A stretch of 64,000 nt of DNA from UBA11872 sp965198285 (GCA_965198285.1 OZ240251.1:3410001-3474000), one strand, 5' to 3'. Positions 28,031 to 37,045 are shown, numbered from the stretch's first letter. Notes: generated by a model from the letters alone, not told the origin. Numbers and translations are program-made.

Positions 28031-28335
28031 GCGCTGCCCAGCCGCTGCACGTAGGCCACGGCGGACTCGCCCAACCGGTTCAGCGCGTACCCGCCTTCCA
28101 GCACGTGCAGCTGCGCCCTGCCCAGTCTGGCAACCCGCTCGGCCAAACGACCGAGGTCCTCGCTGCGCAGTCCGAGGATCGCGATCGGGTCCTCTCGATG
28201 CGTGTCAAAACCCAGCGGCACCACCAGAGTCTGCGGGTCGAAGTCGGCAATTGCGACCCAGCCCCGGTCCAACTCATCCACATAGGCGTCGATGCCCATG
28301 TGCGGCGGCAGCGGCAGATTCAGGTTGAATCCCTC
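28027..28335 (-). pseudogene. C-terminal remnant of a histone deacetylase-like (acetylpolyamine amidohydrolase) protein
   Basis: About 102 residues remain: GEGFNLNLPLPPHMGIDAY, then VVPLGFDTHREDPI (one zinc-ligand Asp region) and LHVLEGGYALNRLG (the catalytic-Tyr EGGY loop). This is the end of a class II HDAC/AcuC-type fold. The N-terminal two thirds, with the other zinc ligands, are missing. Upstream it is joined directly to the decayed lipoprotein at about 28330. An ATG at 28299 could start a 90-residue peptide, but it would be non-functional as a deacetylase. Confidence 0.75.
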
Positions 28336-28856
28336 ACCTGCCCTACCTGCTCCACCCGTAGTGCGGGCCGCACGCCGATCCGGTCGGTAACCGGCAGATG
28401 CCTGACCTCAACTTCCGGCTGGCCGGCATCGCCGCACGCGTCCTCGGGTTCAGCGACCCCCGTAACCAGCCCCTCGACCCAAACGAATTCGTCCCGCTCA
28501 ACGCCCTCCACGACGCCGGGGATTCGAAACACAGTCGAAAGCTGGTCGTTGTCGAAGTCGACCTAGGCGCAGAGCACGAGGTCGTTGGCTGTGTTGGCGA
28601 CGCTACACACCCGCGTCCGCAACACAACCTGCTGCCCAATCGAGGCTGTGGGATCCGCGTGAGCCACGAGCCCATCCGGGTTCGTAAGCGCGAACGGTGC
28701 AATGGCGCTGGGCGTGGCCGTCGGCTCGGGGTCCTCGGTGACGTCGCAGGCGGCCGCCAGGACAAGCGCCACCACCCCAGCTAGCATCAGCCCGGGCCTC
28801 CAGGATCCTCGCTTGGTCGTTCGGCGCCCCACCGAAGATGCGAACCGTGCGCGCAT
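28327..28856 (-). pseudogene. Decayed second copy of the lipoprotein gene
   Basis: It matches the N-terminal half of the gene at 24838-25692: signal peptide (LAGVVALVLAAAC), then VVLRTRVCSVA, LVLCA and VDFDNDQLSTVFRIPG. The codon matching Trp in LVLCAWVDF is TAG, an in-frame stop near 28563. The copy also ends abruptly after VEQVGQ at about 28330, where deacetylase sequence begins, so the second domain is lost. It keeps the divergent position relative to the downstream Gfo/Idh pair. Confidence 0.85.
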
Positions 28857-28900
28857 ACGCCATACTCTGCCCCACGGCGTCCAGGGAAAGGCATCCGCCC

Positions 28901-30031
28901 ATGACACGAGCCGCGGTGATCGGGCTTGGCCGTATCGCAAGCACCTGGGACGAAGAGCGCAGCAAGTACGACGGCTGGCACCTCCCGCATGCCCACATCG
29001 GCTGCATGGCCGCCGTCCCGGAGATCGAGATTGTTGGTCTCTCGGATACCTGGGCCGAGCAGCGCCAAGCGGCTCGGGCCAAGTGGGGCATCGACGCCCT
29101 CTTCGAGGACTACCGTGAGATGTTGGTCAAGACTCGGCCGCAGATCGTCAGCATCTGCACTTCGATGAAGCCCCGCACCGACATCCTGCTCGAGATCGCA
29201 AATGGCGACTACGGCGTCCAGGCCATTTGGGCCGAGAAGCCCTTGACCTATTCGCTGGCCCAGGCCGACGAAGTAATCGCCGCGTGTCGCAAGGCCGGCA
29301 TTCATTTGGCCGTCAACTGCACCCACCGCTGGCGCGACAGCTTCACCCAGACACGCGAGATGATCGCCGACGGACTGATCGGCGATGTCCTGCACGTGCA
29401 GGGCAGTTTCAACTGCAACTTGTCCCACAACGGCAGTCACCTGATTACCCGTCTCACCATGTTTACCGATGCGCCGGTCGCCTGGGTCGCCGGCGAGGCC
29501 GAATGCGACGAGGCCGTGGCCGGCGAGGATGACTTTGCCGGCAATGGCTACTTCGTCTGCCACAACGGCGTACGCGGCATGTTTCGTGGCATGCGTACCG
29601 GTGGGCTGGAGCTCTCCTACGACATCACCGGCACCGAGGGTATGATCCGGCTCATGGACGACAGCCGTAGCCCCGAACTATGGCGGCTGGAAGATGGAAT
29701 GACCGGCCAGCGCGGTCCAATGCCGGTCTGCCACTTCTTCCGACCCGGCCACGATCCACGACCGGCCGGCGTGAACGTGCTGTACGACCTGATGAATTGC
29801 ATCGAGACGGGCGAAGACTCCCGCTGCTCGGGCGAGGACGCACGCGAAGCCCTGGAAGTCGCCATCGCGGTTCGCGAATCGCACCGAAAAGGCGGCGGGC
29901 GCGTCAATCTTCCGCTTGAGGACCGCAGCCTCGGCATCGTCTCGCGCGAAGTGCTGGTCTCCGAACTGCCCCGCGCGATTCTCCGGCGGCGCGAAGCCGA
30001 TGCCGCCGCCACGAATGGGCAGGCATCCTGA
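28901..30031 (+). CDS. Gfo/Idh/MocA oxidoreductase, duplicated pair B, first gene
   Basis: 376 residues, the close paralogue of 25773-26903. The same start (MTRAAVIGLGRIAST) and the upstream leader sequence are conserved. The EKP motif is IWAEKPLTYS, followed by NCTHRWRDSF, LSHNGSHLITRL and LSYDITGTEGMIRLMDD. Most changes are conservative, and there are no stops or frameshifts, so the duplicate appears to be under selection. Its TGA overlaps the ATG of the next gene. Confidence 0.9.
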   Translation: MTRAAVIGLGRIASTWDEERSKYDGWHLPHAHIGCMAAVPEIEIVGLSDTWAEQRQAARAKWGIDALFEDYREMLVKTRPQIVSICTSMKPRTDILLEIANGDYGVQAIWAEKPLTYSLAQADEVIAACRKAGIHLAVNCTHRWRDSFTQTREMIADGLIGDVLHVQGSFNCNLSHNGSHLITRLTMFTDAPVAWVAGEAECDEAVAGEDDFAGNGYFVCHNGVRGMFRGMRTGGLELSYDITGTEGMIRLMDDSRSPELWRLEDGMTGQRGPMPVCHFFRPGHDPRPAGVNVLYDLMNCIETGEDSRCSGEDAREALEVAIAVRESHRKGGGRVNLPLEDRSLGIVSREVLVSELPRAILRRREADAAATNGQAS

Positions 30032-31158
30032 TGGCCAGGATCAAGGCGGCTGTGATCGGGCTCGGGCGCATCGCCAGCACGATCGACGAGGAACTCGGCG
30101 ACTTCGACGGCGTCGAGTTTCCTTATGGCCACATCCCGTGCTACATGTCCATGCCCGAGATCGAAGTCGTCGGCATGTCCGACACCTGGGTGGAACAGCG
30201 CGAAGCCGCCGGCGCCAAATGGGGCTTCGAGGCGCTATACGCGGACTACCGCCAGATGTTGGAGGAAACCCGGCCGGACATCGTCAGCGTGTGCACCTCC
30301 GCCAAGCCTCGCGGCGACATCCTCATGGAGATCGCCAACGGCGGCTATGGCGTCCGCGCGATATGGGCGGAAAAGCCCATAACGCTCTCCCTGGCCGAGG
30401 CGGATGCCGCCATCGGCGCCTGCAAGCGGGCCAACATTGCGCTGGCCATCAACTGCACCCGCCGATGGCAGGATGACTACCTGCAGGTGAATGCCCTGAT
30501 CGACGAAGGCGCTATTGGCGATGTGGTGTCCGTGGATTCCCGATCCAGCTGCAGCCTTTCGCACAACGGCAGCCACCTCATCACCACGCTCACCATGTAC
30601 GTGCCCGAGCGCGCAGTCTCGGTCGTTGGCGAGGCCGAGTTGGACGAAGCCAATCCCGACAACGACTTTTCGGGCGTCGGTCTGATCAGCTTCCCCGGCG
30701 ACGTCCGCGGCTACGTGCGTGCCTACGACAACGGCCCGAACGAGAGCTCCCACGACATCGTCGGCACCGACGGCATGATTCGAATGATGAACGACGCCCG
30801 CAGCGTCCAGATTTGGACGACTCACGAGGCGTTGGCTGGCCACCAGCAGCATCGGGAACGCCGCAGCTTCGTCCGCCGCCACTTCCCGCCGCCGGTGCGA
30901 CGCCATAGCGGCGGAGTCAATGCGGTCTATGACCTCATCCACTGCATCGAGTCCGGGGACGACCCGAGGTGTAGTGGCGAGGACGCCCGCGAGGCGCTGG
31001 AAATCGCGATTGCCATTCGCGAGTCCGAACGGCGCGGCAACCAGCCGGTCGACCTGCCGCTGGCGGACCGCAGCGCCCGCATCATTTCGGGCGAGGTCGT
31101 CCGCAGCGAACTCCCGCGCGCCATCCTTCGCCAGCGCGAGGAGGCGGCCCAGACCTAG
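30031..31158 (+). CDS. Gfo/Idh/MocA oxidoreductase, pair B, second gene
   Basis: 375 residues. It has VIGLGRIAST, GMSDTWVEQR, VSVCTSAKPRGD, IWAEKPITLS, NCTRRWQDDY and LSHNGSHLITTL. It is the paralogue of 26903-28030 and nearly identical to it in the C-terminal two thirds, but its residues ~13-77 (DEELGDFDGVEFPYGHIPC) are clearly different. It likely represents the ancestral second gene of the pair. It overlaps the stop of the preceding gene, and both probably form a two-gene transcript. Confidence 0.9.
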   Translation: MARIKAAVIGLGRIASTIDEELGDFDGVEFPYGHIPCYMSMPEIEVVGMSDTWVEQREAAGAKWGFEALYADYRQMLEETRPDIVSVCTSAKPRGDILMEIANGGYGVRAIWAEKPITLSLAEADAAIGACKRANIALAINCTRRWQDDYLQVNALIDEGAIGDVVSVDSRSSCSLSHNGSHLITTLTMYVPERAVSVVGEAELDEANPDNDFSGVGLISFPGDVRGYVRAYDNGPNESSHDIVGTDGMIRMMNDARSVQIWTTHEALAGHQQHRERRSFVRRHFPPPVRRHSGGVNAVYDLIHCIESGDDPRCSGEDAREALEIAIAIRESERRGNQPVDLPLADRSARIISGEVVRSELPRAILRQREEAAQT

Positions 31159-31214
31159 GCGCGAAGCCGAACTCGGTCTCACCCGGTCCGTCCAGCCGGG
31201 GTTGACGCTCTGGG

Positions 31215-32051
31215 CTACCCGTGGATCGGGAAGGCGCGTTCCAGGCCATGTGTCGCGGCAATCTGGAGAATGACTTGGTGGATTCCGCCGTTGCTGAAGA
31301 TACAGCGACGGCTTTCGGGGCTGGTTGGAACACCCCGGACGTTGGTGACCCGGCCACCGGCGCGTTGTACCAGTAGCCCCGCGCCCGCGTGGTCCCACCA
31401 CTTGACGCTGCTGAACATCGCGCCGTCGTATCGCCCGGCAGCTACCCAGGCCGTTTCCAGCGCGGCGGAACCCGTCAGGCGTACGCGGTGAAATGTACGG
31501 GCCGCCTCGGCCAACGCCGCGTTGAAGCGACTGTCGTCCTCCGCGTCGACTCCGCGTTGCGCCCACGCCACCGTGCTCTCGGACGGCCTGGTCCGACCGG
31601 TCACCTCGATCAGCCGGCCGTTGAGCCGCGCCGGGCCGTCGGCCAGCGCCGTGAACATTTCGTCGCGCACCGGATCGTAAATCGCGGCCGCATCGGGCCG
31701 GGTGTGGCGTGTGTGGGCCACGCTCACGCAGAACTGCGGCTGCCCTCGCGAGTAATTGTCGGTGCCGTCCAGGGGGTCAATCACCCACACGTCGGGCCCA
31801 TCCACTTCCTCGTCGTCCGGAAACTCCTCCGAGAACACCGTGTGGGTCGGCACCTGCTCGGCCAGCACCTCGCGGATGGCGCGGTCAGCGGCAAAGTCGG
31901 CGTCGGTCACCACCGTCCGCTCGCCCTGCCAGGTCTTCCATTGCACGCCCAGCAGCTCGGACTCGAAGCTCCGTAGCAACTCGGCTCCGGCTGCACGGGC
32001 AGCCGCCTCCGCAATGTCCAGCAGCCCGGCCCGGTCGTTCGGGCCTGTCAT
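31215..32051 (-). CDS. Inositol monophosphatase family phosphatase
   Basis: 278 residues, a Mg2+-dependent sugar-phosphate phosphatase. The metal-binding motifs are VFSEEFPDD, WVIDPLDGTDNYSRG and WWDHAGAGLLVQRAGG, all intact. TVVTDADFAADRAIREVL precedes them as in family members. Substrates may be inositol phosphate or a related sugar phosphate; the Gfo/Idh neighbours would fit inositol or sugar metabolism, but this is inference. It begins right after the SRPBCC gene stop (2-nt gap), suggesting one transcript. Confidence 0.92.
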   Translation of the reverse strand: MTGPNDRAGLLDIAEAAARAAGAELLRSFESELLGVQWKTWQGERTVVTDADFAADRAIREVLAEQVPTHTVFSEEFPDDEEVDGPDVWVIDPLDGTDNYSRGQPQFCVSVAHTRHTRPDAAAIYDPVRDEMFTALADGPARLNGRLIEVTGRTRPSESTVAWAQRGVDAEDDSRFNAALAEAARTFHRVRLTGSAALETAWVAAGRYDGAMFSSVKWWDHAGAGLLVQRAGGRVTNVRGVPTSPESRRCIFSNGGIHQVILQIAATHGLERAFPIHG

Positions 32052-32053
32052 GA

Positions 32054-32494
32054 TCAGCCGGTGGTCGGCATTTCGGCCAGCGCCCTGCGTAGGCCCTGGG
32101 TCCAGCCACGCAGATTGCGGCGTACGCTGAATCGCACTAAAAAGCCCAGCGGGCCCAGCGTGCGCGGCCCCGCCGCCGTCTGCCGCAGCCGCACGCCGGT
32201 CCCGCCTTCCACTGGACGCAATTCAATCGACATGCTCCGCGTAAGTCCGGCCTTGGAGCCGCTCCACGAAGCGCCGTGGCCCAGATCAACCTCGCTGATG
32301 GTGTAGATGAAGGACGTCCGCTCGCGAGCGGATTTCTGGCGGAACCGATACCCGGACGTCCAGTTCCCGGCCGTCAGGCGCTCGGCCGACTCGATAGTGG
32401 CGTTCCACTTTTCCCAGTCGTTGATTCCACTCACCAACTGCCAGATCGTGTTGACTGGCGCGTTCAACTCGACGTTCGCGGTTTCCTCAATCAC
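32054..32494 (-). CDS. SRPBCC (START-like) domain protein
   Basis: 146 residues from the GTG at 32494, which has GGTGAGGAG 6 nt upstream; an ATG at 32527 without such a site would add 11 residues. It has the polyketide cyclase/dehydrase-like fold: ANVELNAPVNTIWQLVSGINDWEKWN at the start and SMSIELRPVEGGTGVRL near the end. Such proteins bind lipids or other hydrophobic ligands in a deep cavity. It is in an operon with the IMPase gene. No enzyme activity can be assigned. Confidence 0.8.
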   Translation of the reverse strand: MIEETANVELNAPVNTIWQLVSGINDWEKWNATIESAERLTAGNWTSGYRFRQKSARERTSFIYTISEVDLGHGASWSGSKAGLTRSMSIELRPVEGGTGVRLRQTAAGPRTLGPLGFLVRFSVRRNLRGWTQGLRRALAEMPTTG

Positions 32495-32628
32495 CGACCG
32501 CTCCTCACCCCGGCCGCGCACGGTCAACCCGCCCGCGCATCCGGTATCTTACGCCGCCCGCCGGGAACCTCGCCTGGCGGACGCTACGCTACACCTGTAC
32601 CGGCCGCGAGCCGCCCCAAGGAACGCTG

Positions 32629-33795
32629 ATGGACCCGCTGGGATTTGTTGACGCACATGTGCGCGACCTGCGTGCGCGCAGCCTCTTCCGGCCCTTTCAG
32701 GTCTTGCAGACGCCGCAGGGGCCGCGTATCCGCATTGCCGGCCGTGAACTCATCAACATGTCGTCCAACGACTATCTGGGACTAGCCAACCATCCAGAGC
32801 TGCGGGAAGCGGCAAAGGCCGGGGCCGACGCCTGGGGCAGCGGCGCGGGCGCCGTGCGCACCATTGCCGGCACGCTGGACGTGCACGAGGCGCTGGAAGC
32901 CGAGCTTGCCGCCTGGAAGGGCGTGGAAGCCACCCTGGTCTTCCAGTCGGGCTTCGCGGGCAACCTGGGCACGATTCCAGCCTTGGTGGGCCGCGGCGAC
33001 GTGATCCTCAGCGACGAACTGAACCACGCCAGCATCATCGACGGCTGCCGACTCAGCCGAGCGGAAATCCGCCGTTTCGCCCACGCGGACGCCGATTCGC
33101 TGCGCGAGCAACTAACCGCCTGCGCCCCCGACCAGCGCAAGCTGGTGGTTACGGACGGCGTGTTCAGCATGGACGGCGACATCGCGCCGCTGCCCGATAT
33201 CTGCGAGGTGGCCGAGTCGTTCGACGCCATGGTGATGGTGGATGACGCGCATGGCAGCGGCGTGTTGGGTCGCGGCGGACGCGGCAGTGTGGACCACTTT
33301 GGCCTGCACGGGCGCGTGCACGTGCAGCTGGGCACGCTCTCGAAGGCCATCGGGTCGATGGGCGGCTACATCGCCGGTAGCCAAGGCTTGCGCGACTATC
33401 TGACGCAAACGGCGCGCCCGCTGCTGTTCTCCACCTCGCATCCGCCGGCCGTGGTCGAGGCCACGCGGGCCGCGATCCGCGTCCTGAGCCGCGAACCGGA
33501 GCGAGTCGATCGCCTGTGGTCCAACGCACGCTTCTTCAAACGGGGACTGACTGTATTGGGAATGGACATCGGGCGCAGCGCCACGCCGATCACGCCGGTG
33601 ATCGTGGGCGAAGCCGAACGCGCCCACGCCCTGAGCGACCGGCTGCGGAAACGGGGCGTCTTCGTCCAGAGCGTGGCGTTCCCCACGGTCGCCCGCGGTG
33701 CTGCCCGCGTTCGCGCCATGGTCAGTGCCGCTCACAGCCAGGATGACCTGGCCCAGGCCATCGACGCGTTCGGCGAGTCGATCCGCGGGCTCTGA
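32629..33795 (+). CDS. 2-oxoamine synthase family PLP enzyme (glycine C-acetyltransferase or 8-amino-7-oxononanoate synthase)
   Basis: 388 residues of the alpha-oxoamine synthase family, which condenses an amino acid with an acyl-CoA. Key PLP contacts are LSDELNHASIIDG, MVDDAHGSGVLG and the Schiff-base Lys in GTLSKAIGSMGG. NMSSNDYLGLANHPEL and GSGAGAVRTIAGT are family hallmarks. Glycine C-acetyltransferase (Kbl) and biotin-pathway BioF cannot be separated by eye. No tdh or bio genes are adjacent. AAGGA precedes the ATG at 32629. Confidence 0.88.
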   Translation: MDPLGFVDAHVRDLRARSLFRPFQVLQTPQGPRIRIAGRELINMSSNDYLGLANHPELREAAKAGADAWGSGAGAVRTIAGTLDVHEALEAELAAWKGVEATLVFQSGFAGNLGTIPALVGRGDVILSDELNHASIIDGCRLSRAEIRRFAHADADSLREQLTACAPDQRKLVVTDGVFSMDGDIAPLPDICEVAESFDAMVMVDDAHGSGVLGRGGRGSVDHFGLHGRVHVQLGTLSKAIGSMGGYIAGSQGLRDYLTQTARPLLFSTSHPPAVVEATRAAIRVLSREPERVDRLWSNARFFKRGLTVLGMDIGRSATPITPVIVGEAERAHALSDRLRKRGVFVQSVAFPTVARGAARVRAMVSAAHSQDDLAQAIDAFGESIRGL

Positions 33796-33867
33796 CCCAC
33801 GCTCGCGCCGCCAGCCAACGGCGGTCCGGTGCTAGCATCGCGCCCCCTGCGCGGTCCGGAGTCTGTG

Positions 33868-34935
33868 GTGTCCCAGTCGCTTGATGAGCTGCGCCGAGAC
33901 ATCGACTCCCTGGACGAGCAGCTGGTGCAGTTGCTTAGTCGGCGAGCTGAGTTCGTGCGTGAGATCGGCCACCTGAAAGCCAGCGCCGGGGCGCCGGTGT
34001 TCGCCCCCGGGCGCGAGCACAGCGTGCTGCGCCGGGTCACGATGCTTAACCCCGGTCCGTATGACGACGACCATATCCGTGCGATCTTTCGCGAGATCAT
34101 GTCGGCCTCGCGCAGCCTGGAAGAACCGCCCAAGGTCGGCTATCTGGGACCGCCCCATACCTTCAGCCACCAGGCCGCGCAGCAGCACTTCGGGCGCCTG
34201 GCGGACCTGACGCCGCTCAATTCGTTCAGCGACATCTTCGATTTCGTCGACCGCTCTGCGCGCGCCTGGGGCGTGGTGCCTATCGAGAACACCACCAGCG
34301 GCACGATCGGAGAAACGTTGGACCTCTTCGTCACCCGCTCGGTGCACATCCAGGCCGAGATTCAGCTGCCGGTCTCCCACAACCTGCTGGCGCCTACCGG
34401 GTCGTCGGATTGGGTCCACGTCTTTTCGCACCCGCACGCCATCGCCCAGTGCCGCGGCTGGATTCAGCGCCATCTGGGCACGACGCCGATCATGGAAGTG
34501 GCCAGCACCGCGGAAGCGGCCCGACGCGCGGCCAACGAACCGGACGTGGCGGCAATCGGGCCGCTCAGTGCGGCGGAAGCATTTGGCCTTGAGGTATTGC
34601 ACCGCGATATCCAGGACGTGGCGGCCAACCGAACCCGCTTCTACGTGATCGCCGACGAGCCTGCCGCGCCCACCGGCCAGGACAAGATGGCGCTTATGGT
34701 GGCCGTGCACGACCGCGTGGGCGCGCTGCACGATGTGCTGAGCTGTCTGCGCACGCATGACTTGAACCTGAGCTTCATCCAGTCGCGGCCTTCACGCCTG
34801 AAGCCGGACGACTACATCTTCTTCCTGGAACTCATGGGACACCCGGACGACTCGGCCGTACGGCAGGCGCTGGGCGTGCTGGGGGAATCGACCGTCCTGA
34901 CCCGCGTCCTCGGCGCCTGGCCGGTGGACGCCTAG
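33868..34935 (+). CDS. pheA: Bifunctional chorismate mutase/prephenate dehydratase (P-protein)
   Basis: 355 residues making phenylpyruvate for phenylalanine synthesis. An AroQ-type chorismate mutase spans residues ~1-85 (LDELRRDIDSLDEQLVQLL, REIGHLKA). Prephenate dehydratase follows (GYLGPPHTFSHQAA, VPIENTTSGTI, and NRTRFYVI with the TRF motif). An ACT domain ends the protein (VAVHDRVGALHDVLSCLRTH), for feedback by phenylalanine. The GTG at 33868 has CGGAG upstream and is preferred; a GTG at 33829 extends the frame by 13 residues with no family match. Confidence 0.95.
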   Translation: MSQSLDELRRDIDSLDEQLVQLLSRRAEFVREIGHLKASAGAPVFAPGREHSVLRRVTMLNPGPYDDDHIRAIFREIMSASRSLEEPPKVGYLGPPHTFSHQAAQQHFGRLADLTPLNSFSDIFDFVDRSARAWGVVPIENTTSGTIGETLDLFVTRSVHIQAEIQLPVSHNLLAPTGSSDWVHVFSHPHAIAQCRGWIQRHLGTTPIMEVASTAEAARRAANEPDVAAIGPLSAAEAFGLEVLHRDIQDVAANRTRFYVIADEPAAPTGQDKMALMVAVHDRVGALHDVLSCLRTHDLNLSFIQSRPSRLKPDDYIFFLELMGHPDDSAVRQALGVLGESTVLTRVLGAWPVDA

Positions 34936-34953
34936 CCGTCTGGTCAGACGGCC

Positions 34954-35796
34954 TCAGCGCGGGCGCGCGTCCTCGATTGCCGCGCGCATGGCCTCAACCT
35001 TCTCGCGAACAGCCTGCGCATAGTCCGGGCCATTGCCCGCCCAGAGCGCCGAACGCCCGGCGTTGACCAGCACGCCCTCGGGTTCAGGCCCGAAGCCAGC
35101 CCTCACCGTGGCCTCCAGCGCGCCTCCCTGGGCGCCAACGCCGGGCGCCAGGATCGGCATGCCCGGTACCATTTTGCGGACGGTCGCAACATCGTCCGGG
35201 CGAGTCGCCCCAACCACCGCGCCCAGGTTGCCAAGCTCGTTCCACTCAACCAGTCGCCGGGCAAGCCGTAGGTACACCGGCTCGCCCTGCGCCGTGCTCA
35301 TGCCCTGGACGTCATTGGCGTCGGGATTGCTGCTGCGCAGCCAGGCGAATGCGCCGCGGTCTGGTCGCTCGATTAGCGGTCGAACTGCGTCCCGGCCACC
35401 CCAGGGGTTGAAGGTGATGGCATCGGCTTCCAGGTAGTCGAACAGGAAACTCGCGTACCGCTCGGACGTGTCGGCGACATCGCCAACTTTGTTGTCGGCG
35501 ATGAGCAAGGCGCGGTCACCGATGCCGTCGCGCACGTCACGCAGCAGTTGCAAGCCGTCGGGGCCCAGCGCCAGGTAAAACGGAACATTCGGCTTGAAGG
35601 CCACAGCCACATCGGCGCAGGCGTCCACGACCGCGCACAGGAATTCGCGCGCACCGTCCACCGAGCGTGGGAGACCCTCCGGCAACCGCTCCAAGTCCAG
35701 GTCCAACCCCAGGCACACCCAGGAACGTTTGGCCTCTGCCTCGCGCCAGAGGCGCCCGGCAAACGTTTCAGCAGGCTCATCAGGTGTGCGCGTCAC
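34954..35796 (-). CDS. pyrF: Orotidine 5'-phosphate decarboxylase (type 2)
   Basis: 280 residues, the last step of UMP synthesis. It belongs to the longer type 2 branch: VCLGLDLDLERLP, AFKPNVPFYLALG, the catalytic LIADNKVGDVADTSERYA (D-x-K-x-x-D), ITFNPWGGRDAV and the phosphate-binding ILAPGVGAQGG. GTG start at 35796 with GGGAG upstream. It converges on pheA with an 18-nt gap. No other pyr genes are nearby. Confidence 0.95.
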   Translation of the reverse strand: MTRTPDEPAETFAGRLWREAEAKRSWVCLGLDLDLERLPEGLPRSVDGAREFLCAVVDACADVAVAFKPNVPFYLALGPDGLQLLRDVRDGIGDRALLIADNKVGDVADTSERYASFLFDYLEADAITFNPWGGRDAVRPLIERPDRGAFAWLRSSNPDANDVQGMSTAQGEPVYLRLARRLVEWNELGNLGAVVGATRPDDVATVRKMVPGMPILAPGVGAQGGALEATVRAGFGPEPEGVLVNAGRSALWAGNGPDYAQAVREKVEAMRAAIEDARPR

Positions 35797-35828
35797 GGGG
35801 TCATACTCCCAACCATTGGGGGCGCTCT

Positions 35829-35857
35829 TTGAGACAAGAGCAAGCCAGTCCTATACT
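35829..35857 (+). promoter_or_regulatory. Sigma-70-type promoter for LysM gene
   Basis: TTGAGA (35829-35834), 17-nt spacer, TATACT (35852-35857). This is a good consensus, with the LysM start 46 nt further on. Confidence 0.6.
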
Positions 35858-35903
35858 CGCTGCTGCGCGAAATGCCTGTGGGCAACAGCGTTTGGGGGCA
35901 AGC

Positions 35904-36131
35904 ATGGGTCTTTTGGATTTCCTGAAGCGTGAGAAGAAACCGACGGCCGTCCGCCACACGATCAAGGTGATGCCCCGCGAGACGCTGCGAACGCTCGCCG
36001 AGCGCGAATACGGCGACCAGACCAAGTGGGAGATCATCTTCAACAAGAACAAGTGGCGGTTTGAAGACGGCGACCCGAACACGATCTATCCGGGCATGGA
36101 CCTGGACATTCCGGAGATCGAAGCGGACTAA
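35904..36131 (+). CDS. Small LysM-domain protein
   Basis: 75 residues. After MGLLDFLKREKKP comes a single LysM-like domain: HTIKVMPRETLRTLAEREYGD, then IIFNKNKWRFEDGDPNTIYPGMDLDIP. It resembles the cytosolic LysM modules found after BON domains (YgaU/LysM type) more than wall-anchored LysM, since no signal peptide is visible. Peptidoglycan or other glycan binding is the family expectation. A clear promoter lies upstream; the open frame further left is not part of it. Confidence 0.8.
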   Translation: MGLLDFLKREKKPTAVRHTIKVMPRETLRTLAEREYGDQTKWEIIFNKNKWRFEDGDPNTIYPGMDLDIPEIEAD

Positions 36132-36161
36132 CACCCGCGCGGGGGGCGTCTGACCATCAGG

Positions 36162-36247
36162 TGCCGAAGGTCGGGATCGAACCGACACGAGGGATGAACC
36201 TCACTGGTTTTTGAGACCAGCGCGTCTACCAGTTCCGCCACTTCGGC
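36162..36247 (-). tRNA. tRNA-Leu (anticodon CAA)
   Basis: On the minus strand the acceptor is GCCGAAG/CTTCGGC, anticodon stem CTGGT/ACCAG with loop CTCAAAA (anticodon CAA), a long class II variable arm and T-arm GGTTCGATCCC. Discriminator A is followed by CCT, so CCA is not encoded. Confidence 0.95.
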
Positions 36248-36249
36248 GC

Positions 36250-36325
36250 TGGCAGGAGTGGAGGGGCTCGAACCCCCGACCTACGGTTTTGGAGACCGTT
36301 GCTCTTCCAGCTGAGCTACACTCCT
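36250..36325 (-). tRNA. tRNA-Trp (anticodon CCA), CCA end encoded
   Basis: Acceptor AGGAGTG/CACTCCT, anticodon stem ACGGT/ACCGT with loop CTCCAAA (anticodon CCA), T-arm GGTTCGAGCC, discriminator G and encoded CCA. It lies 2 nt upstream of tRNA-Leu, so the two are co-transcribed. Confidence 0.95.
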
Positions 36326-36447
36326 TCACGGTTCGTACGCTAGCACAGGGGAGCCGGCGGTTCCCCTCGTAAGCTGCGTGCCGTGAACAGGTCCATGGCA
36401 CGCAAGTGCCGGATGCAGGCGGCCTTTCCGGATCCACCCACCCGCGC

Positions 36448-37038
36448 ATGACCGACCTGCCGGCCGAGCTCACGTTTCGACCCGTTGAGCCGTCCACTTG
36501 GCCTGACTTCGAGTGCCTCTTCTCGTCGCGCGGAGCACCACACTACTGCTGGTGCCTGCCCTATCGGGCCACGCGCGAAGAGGCTCGGCAGCGCGACCGC
36601 GCCACGCTGAAGGCCGGCATGGCCCGGCGCATTCAACAAAGGGAACCGGTGGGCCTGCTGGCCTTCGACGGCAACACCCCCATCGGGTGGTGCTCCGTCG
36701 CACCGCGTCCAACGTTTCCACGGCTCAGGACCTCCAGCGTCACGGACGCGGCCGATGCGAACGATGCCTCGGTCTGGTCCCTGACCTGCTTCTTCGTTCC
36801 GCGACGGCTCCGCGGCCGCGGGCTGGCGACACGCCTGCTGGAAGCAGCCATCGACCGGGCGCGCACGCAGGGCGCCAGAGCCCTGGAGGCCTATCCCGTG
36901 GACCCTGAGTCGCCGAGCTATCGGTACGGCGGACTTCGGCCAATGTTCAAGGCTGCTGGCTTTAGGGAGATCGGCCGATTGGGCAAGCGGCGGTACGTCA
37001 TGCGACTTGACCTGCCGGGCGACGCGGATTCGCCCTAA
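36448..37038 (+). CDS. GNAT family N-acetyltransferase
   Basis: 196 residues from the ATG at 36448 (MTDLPAELTFRPVEP). The acetyl-CoA-binding motif A is LTCFFVPRRLRGRGLATRLLEAAIDRARTQG-like, with the R/Q-x-x-G-x-A pattern in RRLRGRGLA. SRGAPHYCWCLPYR near residue 37 is typical of a GNAT subgroup with a Trp/Cys-rich N-terminal segment. Acceptor unknown. It is convergent with a second GNAT gene, 7 nt away. Confidence 0.85.
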   Translation: MTDLPAELTFRPVEPSTWPDFECLFSSRGAPHYCWCLPYRATREEARQRDRATLKAGMARRIQQREPVGLLAFDGNTPIGWCSVAPRPTFPRLRTSSVTDAADANDASVWSLTCFFVPRRLRGRGLATRLLEAAIDRARTQGARALEAYPVDPESPSYRYGGLRPMFKAAGFREIGRLGKRRYVMRLDLPGDADSP

Positions 37039-37045
37039 CCCGCAC

